Below are positions 12,312-21,000 of a DNA stretch of 33,864 nucleotides, piece by piece. Source of the stretch: Streptococcus suis YS161 (lineage in GTDB: Bacteria > Bacillota > Bacilli > Lactobacillales > Streptococcaceae); assembly GCF_002760245.1 (NCBI RefSeq), contig NZ_ASCA01000028.1, positions 1-33,864 on the forward strand, in the 5' to 3' direction. The position numbers and the translations under genes are program-made. The notes under the pieces were generated by a model. The model was not told the DNA's origin, made no database searches, and saw only the letters and a program-made list of their open reading frames with translations. The stretch's first letter is position 1; every line of letters starts with the position of its first letter.

Positions 12312-13178
12312 TTAGTTGTTTTTCTCACCCTTCGTATAGGCGACCAAACGATAGCCCAGCAAGAAGAGGATAATGCCTAACGATAAAACCGCTATGACCA
12401 CCGCATTTCCTGTATAGGGAATGTCGATACCGGGCGGTGTGATGGGTTTGTTCTTGATTTTTACAATCTCAGAGACATGGGAATCCGCAGTGATGGAAAA
12501 AGGGATGGTATCTTGAGCGAGAAGATAGCCTGTTGGGGCTTTGACTTCTTTGAGATAATAGGTACCATAAGGGAGCGGTCCTACTACGAAACGACCGTCA
12601 GGACCTGAAGTAACATGATAGGAAATGCCGTCAACTACCACTTCTTTCAACTCCCTATGCACCTCTTCCAACACAACAAACTCGGCACCCGATAGAGGGG
12701 CGGTGCTAGTGGAGACCTTTAGAAAGGTTTTACTTCCCGTTTCCTTACTGGGTCTTCTGACCTTGGCTTCAATCTTTATCGCACTGCCATCTACCTTCAT
12801 TAGGAAAGGAACAACTTCCAGAGCCACAGGTGTCCCCACTTGTCGAACATAGTACCAGCCCTTAGCCAATCCTCGAAAGGTGGCTTGACCTTCCTGTGTA
12901 ATGGTCTGAGAGGCAATGGGGTCTCCGTAGGCTTGATTCAACTCCGAACGGCTTTTTTGATACAAGGTATCTGCCAACTGTTCAGAAGAGACAGGCTCTT
13001 CTGGAGCGATAAACCAAGCCTCCAAACCCGTTGACACTTGACTGGTATCCACTCCTTGAGGGAGAGGAATATGAACCTGAACTTCAAAGGTATCCTCTGC
13101 TTGAACCAAAAGAGAGGGCAGAGACAACGAACAGACCAGTGCAAGCATACAACAGACTAGCTGTTTAATAATCCTCAT
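12312..13178 (-). CDS. Minor (probably basal) pilin with IPYTG signal
   Basis: This 288-aa secreted protein has a signal peptide (residues 1-27, LLVQA then EDTF). The first domain is beta-rich with WYYVRQVGTPVALEVVPFLM. The second is a Cna_B/SpaA-like domain (about 145-245) with SKTFLKVSTSTAPLSGAEFVVLE and the E-box YYLKEVKAPTGYLL. The sorting signal is IPYTG, then a hydrophobic helix and a positive tail (AYTKGEKNN). Size, position after the major pilin and sequence layout match RrgC-like basal pilins of S. pneumoniae, which anchor the fibre to peptidoglycan. There is no YPKN pilin motif, which fits a terminal rather than a repeating subunit. It is 24 bases behind the major pilin gene and ends just before a terminator. 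Confidence 0.88.
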   Translation of the reverse strand: MRIIKQLVCCMLALVCSLSLPSLLVQAEDTFEVQVHIPLPQGVDTSQVSTGLEAWFIAPEEPVSSEQLADTLYQKSRSELNQAYGDPIASQTITQEGQATFRGLAKGWYYVRQVGTPVALEVVPFLMKVDGSAIKIEAKVRRPSKETGSKTFLKVSTSTAPLSGAEFVVLEEVHRELKEVVVDGISYHVTSGPDGRFVVGPLPYGTYYLKEVKAPTGYLLAQDTIPFSITADSHVSEIVKIKNKPITPPGIDIPYTGNAVVIAVLSLGIILFLLGYRLVAYTKGEKNN

Positions 13179-13202
13179 CTTACCCTCCTTTTCTTCATTT
13201 GG

Positions 13203-15077
13203 TTAAGCATCTTCTGCTTGACGTTTCTTCATAGCCACATAAGCAAATACCATCGCACTCAAACCTACAACTGTGAAGACAAGTGTACCAATACCACCAG
13301 TTTGTGGGATGGTAACTTTCTTGTTACGGATTTGAAGGAAGTTAGTTTCGCTGACTTCCTCTGAATCTCCCCAACTTGTAGGACTAACTTCAAATTCTAC
13401 TGCATTACTTAACAAAGCATAGCCATTCGGTGCTTTAATTTCTTCTAAGTAATATCTTCCAGCTTTCAAACCTTTGACTTCGAATTGTCCGTTTTCTTTT
13501 GATTCAAATTGAGTTGCAGTTTCTTTCGAATCGACCCAAACAGCTGTCACATCTTTAGCCGTAGAATCTAAAACCAAGTATTTATTTTCTGTGTTTTTAA
13601 CAACAAATTTTGCACCTTGAAGTTTTTCAGATTGTTGCAAATCAGCATCATTTGTTTTCACAAAACGCTTGCCATAAGTAATTACTTTAGGTTCTTCTGG
13701 GACAACAGGTGGTGGGTTATCTGATGGATTGTTGGTCACAGAAAGAATATGTTTCTTATCATCACCTTGTTCAACAGTGTAAGATGGAATATGACCATCA
13801 ACAGGTTGTTCGACTACAATGTACTCGGTTCCTTGTTTAAGACCTTCTGAATATTCTTTCGATTGTTCATCAGCAGTCATTTTAAACTCGCCAACTTTTG
13901 TACCAGTTTCTTTTTCATATACAAAGAATGTAATTTCTTTTTTGTTCTTACTTGTCGACCAGTTTTTGTTTACTCTAATTTTGTTATCACCATTTGGTGT
14001 AACTGGTTTTGGTTTTTCGTCATTAAAGTTACGAGGTCTATTACCAAAATGGAAGGTTACCTTGTTAGGGATTTGTGTATTAATTTGTGCGGAAGTATTC
14101 AATACACCATTGTAGGTAAGAGTGAAATTAACATCTTTTGTCTTTGCAGCTTCTTCAATCAAGTTCAAACCTTCTTGGTTGACTTTAAGAACAAAACCAC
14201 GAATGTCTTTTTCAACTGAATAATGTCCATCATTAAAACCTGGAACTTCTTTCGATACAATTTGTACTCCAGTAGTTACATCAAAATCCAATCCATTGAC
14301 CATCAAGTCATCCCAAATAAGTGTTCTATAGGTAGAACCCTTTGGAATTCTTGTTGTGATTTTGTATGGAATTTTTGTACCTACATCATATTCTTTCACT
14401 CCAGTATTTCCATCACCAAATGTCTTTTTCACATCTGGCTTATCTTCTGTATTTTTTGGATAAACGTGGAGCTTTGTTTGCAAGTCAAAATATCCTTGAC
14501 CATCTGGTTTGGTTACTGGCAATTCAAGTTTAAATGGAACAGCTTTAGCTTGAGTCAATTCTTTACTTGCATCTTTTGGAGTGGTTACTCCATCTTTATT
14601 GTAATACGGAGATTTTTCCTTATCTTCCACAAAGATATGAACGCCATTTTCTAATTCAAAAGTTGCCCCTTGACTATCAGCTAATGTTACCACTCCATCT
14701 GGATAGCTTTGGTTTAATTTATAATTATTATTATCTTCAGCAATTCCAAGTTCGATACCAGTTTTAGTCACACCATCTTGGGCATTATCAACTTTTGTCC
14801 AAACTTTGAAATTTACACCTTCAATTTCTTTTGAACCATTACCAAAATAGTTATCAAAATTTTGTATCTGATTACCAACATATTTTTCTATTGTTTGTTT
14901 TTGAGCATGATCAAAACTTTCTAGTTGCTCTGGTGTCATCAAAACTTTATGAACAACAACAGCTGTTTTATGCGGTTGCGTATCATTCGCATGTACTAAA
15001 TGCCGAATATTTCCCAATGGACCGAAAATCGTTAGAAGAACGGTCAAGAGGGAGAATAGTTTTGTTACTTTCTTCAT
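13203..15077 (-). CDS. Major (backbone) pilin with YPKN motif and IPQTG signal
   Basis: This 624-aa secreted protein forms the pilus shaft. It has a signal peptide (1-30, HLVHA then NDTQ) and a pilin motif LHVYPKN (residues 204-209) whose K208 should accept the next subunit. The D1/D2-like beta domains span about 35-360, a Cna_B-like domain about 365-450, and a last SpaA-like domain about 465-585 with E-box YYLEEIKAPNGYALL (542-556). The IPQTG sorting signal is at 590-594, followed by a membrane helix and KKRQAEDA. The mature part has no cysteine. Lysine-asparagine isopeptide bonds are likely, with E545 or E546 as catalytic glutamate. The layout and IPQTG match RrgB of S. pneumoniae. The gene is 22 bases behind the large adhesin. 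Confidence 0.93.
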   Translation of the reverse strand: MKKVTKLFSLLTVLLTIFGPLGNIRHLVHANDTQPHKTAVVVHKVLMTPEQLESFDHAQKQTIEKYVGNQIQNFDNYFGNGSKEIEGVNFKVWTKVDNAQDGVTKTGIELGIAEDNNNYKLNQSYPDGVVTLADSQGATFELENGVHIFVEDKEKSPYYNKDGVTTPKDASKELTQAKAVPFKLELPVTKPDGQGYFDLQTKLHVYPKNTEDKPDVKKTFGDGNTGVKEYDVGTKIPYKITTRIPKGSTYRTLIWDDLMVNGLDFDVTTGVQIVSKEVPGFNDGHYSVEKDIRGFVLKVNQEGLNLIEEAAKTKDVNFTLTYNGVLNTSAQINTQIPNKVTFHFGNRPRNFNDEKPKPVTPNGDNKIRVNKNWSTSKNKKEITFFVYEKETGTKVGEFKMTADEQSKEYSEGLKQGTEYIVVEQPVDGHIPSYTVEQGDDKKHILSVTNNPSDNPPPVVPEEPKVITYGKRFVKTNDADLQQSEKLQGAKFVVKNTENKYLVLDSTAKDVTAVWVDSKETATQFESKENGQFEVKGLKAGRYYLEEIKAPNGYALLSNAVEFEVSPTSWGDSEEVSETNFLQIRNKKVTIPQTGGIGTLVFTVVGLSAMVFAYVAMKKRQAEDA

Positions 15078-15099
15078 TATTTTCTCCTTTACTTTTTAT

Positions 15100-18000
15100 C
15101 TATTTACGTATGCGTTTCCAACGTCTCTCTTTCCCCAGCTCGACGGCAAGAGCCAGTAGCATCATCCCTCCTCCCAATGTGATATATGGTAGAACTCCAA
15201 AACCTCCTGTCTTCGGATACTCTCCTTTTTTCAGGTTTTTAGCAGTAAGCAACTGCCTATTGCTATCATCTAGGGACAAGAGGTCATCTCCATCTAGGAG
15301 TTCCACTTGACCACTATCGGTAAGACGAAGTCGGTAAACTTTCGTATTGAGCTGATAGCCTTCAGGGGCTTGGGTTTCTTTCAGTTGGTAAATCTGACCG
15401 ACACGGAGATTATCGAACACCACTTCTTCTCCCTCAGTCTTCGTCGTCTTGGTAGCAACAGGAGTTGCACCATTCTCTTCTTTCAGTTCAAACACCGCAG
15501 CGAGACGACGGTCGCTGTCACTATAGGCACGCTTGGCCAGCTTAAACTGTCCTATCTTCCTCTGGTTCTTCATGGTAAAGACAACCACACGGTCATTATC
15601 TGCCCGCTGTAGCGAGGTCATGTCATCGCCGTTACGGAGTAAAACAGTTCCGTTGTGATTGATTTGGAAGATGTATTCCTTATCGTTTAGGACATAGCCT
15701 GTTGGTGCTTGGGTTTCTTGTAGGATAAAGTAGCCTGGACCAACAGCAATGTCGGCTAGTCCATTGGTAGTTACTTTACTTGCGATCGCTTCCAGTTTAC
15801 CTCCATTATGATCGCGTGCCCTGTAAAGCGTAAAGTTCGCACCATCTAGTAAGGTTTGCCCATTGGTCGTATCTTGCTTTTTGATACGCAGGCGGAACTT
15901 CTTGATGTTTTTAATCAGCAAGACCAGCTCTTGACTGTTTCCACTATTTTCTACCGAGGCAAAATTACGGTCATTGACATCAATCCGCAAAACACCTTCT
16001 TCCGTGATGGTAAATTGAATCGGACGAATCGCTTCATAATTCCCAGCTGGTGCCGTTATCTCTTTCAAGACATAGGTGTTCGGCAAGAGATTTGGAAGGA
16101 TTAGCTCAGAATTTGCCCCAGAGGTATTGCCGACTAGACCTGGAAGTAGTACTTCTTGGTCACCATCTTTACGGTAGAGTTGGAAGCGAGCATCCAGACC
16201 TCTACTGGTATCATCATAATCACGCTTACGGATTTTGACTGTAAACGGTGTTCGGTCATTTTTTACGGTGATTGGAATAATTTTATCCGCACCCTGATCT
16301 TGGCTGGTTCCAACCTCAATCTTATTATCAGCATTATTTATCTGAGCCGAGCCATCGGAAGCGATTACAATTTGGTATTTGCGAGTGTTGGCCTGATAAC
16401 CTGTCGGAGGCTGGCTTTCTTGCAAATAGTAGGTACCTGGTTCCAAGCCTGGTAGCGTGATTTCACCGTTGCTGCCTGTCGTCACTTCCTGACCTATCTG
16501 CGTATTTTCATTCGGTCCAAATAGCTTGAAGCGTGCACCTGCAAGCTTACGATTAGCATCACGGCTGTCGACTTTGGTAATCTTTATCTTAGGCTTGAAA
16601 ACGTTGGTGAGTTTGATATTGATACGACCATCTTTTCGACCCTGACTAACCTGTTCAGGATTTGTTCCCTGAGCAAGCTGGACACTACCATCTTCTGCCA
16701 CAGTGATATCGAAAGGCTGTAGTTGCTCGTAACCTGCTGGTGCAGAGAGTTCGCTGATGGTATAGGTTCCTTGTGGTAGCTGGAAGACAGCATTTCCGGC
16801 AGTCGAGCTCGTCCACTCAAGAGCCTTTTCAGTGTCAATCACTCGACCTTGATAGTTCGTTACGTGCCAGTTTCGATCACTAAATTGTGGCATCTGATTG
16901 CCATTCTTAGCCTGAATCCGCAACCGCACTCCTGTCAAGGTTGTTTCGTTGTTGCGTTTATCTACTTTCTGGATACTCACTGGCGTAAACGGTCTATTCT
17001 TGATGGTTAGTTGGATAAGATGACTGTCATCTGCTGATTGAATAGCGATTAAGTCACTTGGTCCTGACTGGATAGTCAGCTGCCCTGCTTGGTCAATAGT
17101 CAAATGAATCGGCGCTATCGAATTGTAATTGGCAGGAGCCACTGTCTCTTTCAGGACATAGCGATTCGGACTCAGGTTTGGGAACGTCAAGCTAAATCCG
17201 TCCTGACTGGTATTTCCACGTTCGATAACATTCGTACCCGTTGCATCATAGAGTTCGAAACGAGCGTTGAGGCCTGTCGCCGCATTATTGACATCTCGTT
17301 TGAGTATCTTGAGACGATAGGTCAGAGGTTCATTTTTTACGATGAACTTCAGCACATTTGCAGTATTGGTATCAATCCTAACCTTATCATTTGTTCCAAC
17401 GAGGTTGAATCGTGTCACTGTCTTCATCTGGCTTCCGCTATGGGATTGCTGTAGTGTCTGCAAGTCTAGTAAGACTGGACTAGCTAAACCACGATAGCCA
17501 GTTGGCGGTGCGCCTTCGACAAGGGCATAGCGACCGAGCACCTTGGCTTCTAAGGTCTGACGAACTTGTCCATTTGTTAAGGTAAAGGTTTGGACAAGAT
17601 TTTGATCTGTCAGAGCGCTTGTCACCGTTTGTGACGTTGCATCATCTGGAACTTTATAGAGCTTAAACGTCACTGCTTGTTGGATGATACGGTTATTCAT
17701 GTCCTGCTTCTCAATTTGAATCTCAGGATGTTGGATATTTCCGATTGGGAATGCCAGCCCACCTTGAAGACTTACGGACTCCGCTTCTTGTGCTGTGATA
17801 CGTAGCTCACGAACCGCATACCATTTGTTGACGACTTGTTCTTCATTTCTCACACGAATGTAACGAGCGAGAAGGTCGGTAGACTGTTCAAAGCGTTCAG
17901 CCGTTGCTGATGAAGTGATTGGGTAGTAGGTCTCACCATCAATAGAATATTCTACTGTATAGCGATTCATCCTATCCGTTACATTACTCTGGTTTCCTTG

Positions 18001-21000
18001 TAAGTAGAAAACATTTCGAACTCGTTTGACGCTTTGGAGGTCAACGCCTAGATAGGCACCGACTGGGATGGTATTTCCCTGACCATTGAAATTATAATAG
18101 GTCACAGAAGTTGTTTCACTTCCATCAATGGCATTGCTCTCAGGACCACTCTGAATATTGCTCAAATCAGGAGATGTGATCAGGCTCGCCCCTTCGACTC
18201 GACTCGGTGTCACTTGGTCACTTGTTCGATAAAGGGATACTCCTGCTCGACTGACCGCAACTTTATAAACAATCGGTTCCACCATGTAGCCTGCTGGTGG
18301 CGCTGTCTCGACTAGGGTGTACGAACCGTAGGTCAGGTTATTAAAGACAAAGTCTTCATTCGCAGCATGGGTCTGGACGGCTGGTACTGCGGTTGCATCA
18401 TTATCCTTTGTCAATGTAAAGGTCATCTGTCCTTGAATCAATGCTGGTATCGTTTCCAAGCCCTTGATGCGTTTGGAAATACGCAAGGTTTTTAATCGGT
18501 CGTTTTTGACATTGATTTGTACTGTATCTGGAGATGTTGCGCTGGTGGCTATTCCGTCCGCAAACTCTTCACTCACTGTTACACGTCCATCTGAGTGGAT
18601 TGTAAATGGTATTAAGTTTGTCAGTCGTGTATACCCTTGCGGTGCTCGGATTTCTTTAAGATAGTAGGTTCCTGCTTCAAATCCAGAATTAGCACCGCTT
18701 CCATTTGTGAATGTATACATACCATTTTGCAGATTAGCAATTTGACCATTAAGCGTTTCTCCTGTAGCATTTGTCACCGTGAAACGCGGGGCGGTATCGT
18801 TGACGCCTTCCGTAATCGGTTGTCCTGTCTCCGCATCGATTTTTACAATCTTAACCTTAAATTTCGGTGGAGAGTTAACGATAGTCGAACTGCCTCGAGC
18901 AAAGCGGACCGTTCCGTCTTCATTTACGGTAAACTGAGCCACCGCTTGAGTTGGTTTTGCATAGCCATCTGGTGCACGAGTTTCCCACAGTTCATAGGTG
19001 GTATTTGGCAAGAGACCTTTCAGGACAAATTGTCCATTGGTTTTAGAGAAGAGGTTTGTTCGTACAACTGTAAAGCCAGTTGAGTGTATATGACGCAATT
19101 CAAAGATTGCATTTTCCAATGGTTCTCCCTGAGTATTTTGCTTCGTAAACGTTAGTTCAAGCGGTTGATTATAGATATCCAGAGTCACCACACCATTGGT
19201 CAGTTGAGGAGTACTGGTCTGGCTGTTAGCTGTGTCTGCCTGTTTACGAAGTTTAAGCGTTCCATTTTCTTCATAAACCGTTAAGTTAATCTGCCCCATT
19301 CCACGATAGCCTGTAGGTGCTCTTACTTCCTCCAGCGTGTAGTTCCCTACTGTCAACTCATTGAAGAGGAACTCGTCTGATTCAAATGCGTCTCCGAGCG
19401 TCTCATCATATGGCTGATCACCATCTGTTTTTCTCAGGCGGAATACAGCACCTTTCAATGGAGTATTTGCCAGATCTTTTTTCTTGAGTTTGAGGCTGAG
19501 TTTTGCATCTTTCTTGTTTATAATTTCAAACGGTGCTTGTGCTGTATAGGATTGTCCATCAATCGTTATATTTTCTGAATTTCTAATAATCAATCTATGG
19601 ACTGTCGTATCTAGCGTATAACCCGCTGGTGCTTCAACTTCTTTGAAAGTATACTCTCCTCCTAAGATATTTGTAAATTCAAGAATACCTTGTCCATTTG
19701 AACGAATGGTTTGATAAGGGCGCTGTTTCGAGTCGTAGAGAGTAAAGACAGCGCCTTCTAACGGACGTTTTTGCTGATCTACTTTCTTAAGTCGGAAGCC
19801 ATACCAATCTGTCGGATAGGCACCACCATTAGCAACCGTATCTCCTGCAATAAAATAGTTATCGGGTTGCATACTTCCACTGATTACTAGGCTATTCCAA
19901 TTTACATTGACCGCATTTCTCAGTGTAGTATTTCCATTTTTTCGTTGTTTTATACGAACGATGATTGCTTTCCTTCCCCAATCACTTCCTTCATAGTAAA
20001 ACTCAAGTGCATAGTTTGACTGAAAACCAAAATTGTCATCTCCCCAATTCTCACGTTTCAACAGGACAGCCAGTCCCATATTGGTACCATCAATTCCATA
20101 ATGATATGTTGTATTCTCACCACTATTTGAGGTTGTTTTATATTTAAGTTGTGCCATATCTGACTCAACATAAGAATCTGCAGGAGTCCCATCTGATACA
20201 AAAATTTCTAAATCTTTAAGAATGCTTGTATGGGTATTGCCATCGTACAGGGGGGTATTCACATGTATCCGATCCCAAAACTTCCGTTTGTTTGCCAAAA
20301 TACTGCCGGAAATATCCTTTCTACCTCCATTATAAACCAACTCCCAGGTCACAGAATCTGCTGTCTGATTGATGACTTGTTTGTGAACGGAAGAAAATTG
20401 GTGCAAACTTCCTTGTAGACCACCACTACCATTCTCAGTCGCATTGAGTGTACCGTCACCAATTACCGTGTGACTACAGTCAAAATTTCCACCTTTGTAG
20501 CTAGTCTGATACTTCAACTTTTTATTTACAATGTTAGACTGTGTATTGATTGGATTTTCAGGGTCAAAAGAATACCAGACAGGTACTTCTGGACGCACAC
20601 CAGTCAAATATTTTCTCCCAGCTACGTTCCTATCATTGTTAATCTGGACTAGACCTGAACTTTGGTCACTCCCAATTTCAAACCACCCACTGTATTCGGT
20701 CACAGAGTAAGCAGCAGATGTCAGAACAAATTTTAATTTTCTATCTTCTACATGGTAGGTCCGAGCAAGGATTTCATTTGTACCTGATTTATAAACAGGT
20801 GTCCATTCGACAGATGGATTTGCTAAGTGTTCAAGTTTTAATTCTCTTGGCAATTCAATCGTAAAGCTATCGCCTTCTTTAGCAAAAGCTGGTAATTTGA
20901 AGTAGAATTTTAGCGACCCGTGGAATCCTCCCCATCTATTACTACCACGCTGCCAAATCAACCAGTTGATATTGACTGGCTCAACACGTGTGACACCGTA

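Noticed and set aside
13819..14767. Several plus-strand ORFs of 66-143 codons across the major pilin gene
   Set aside because: They are shadows of the pilin frame on the other strand, without ribosome binding sites or recognisable domains.
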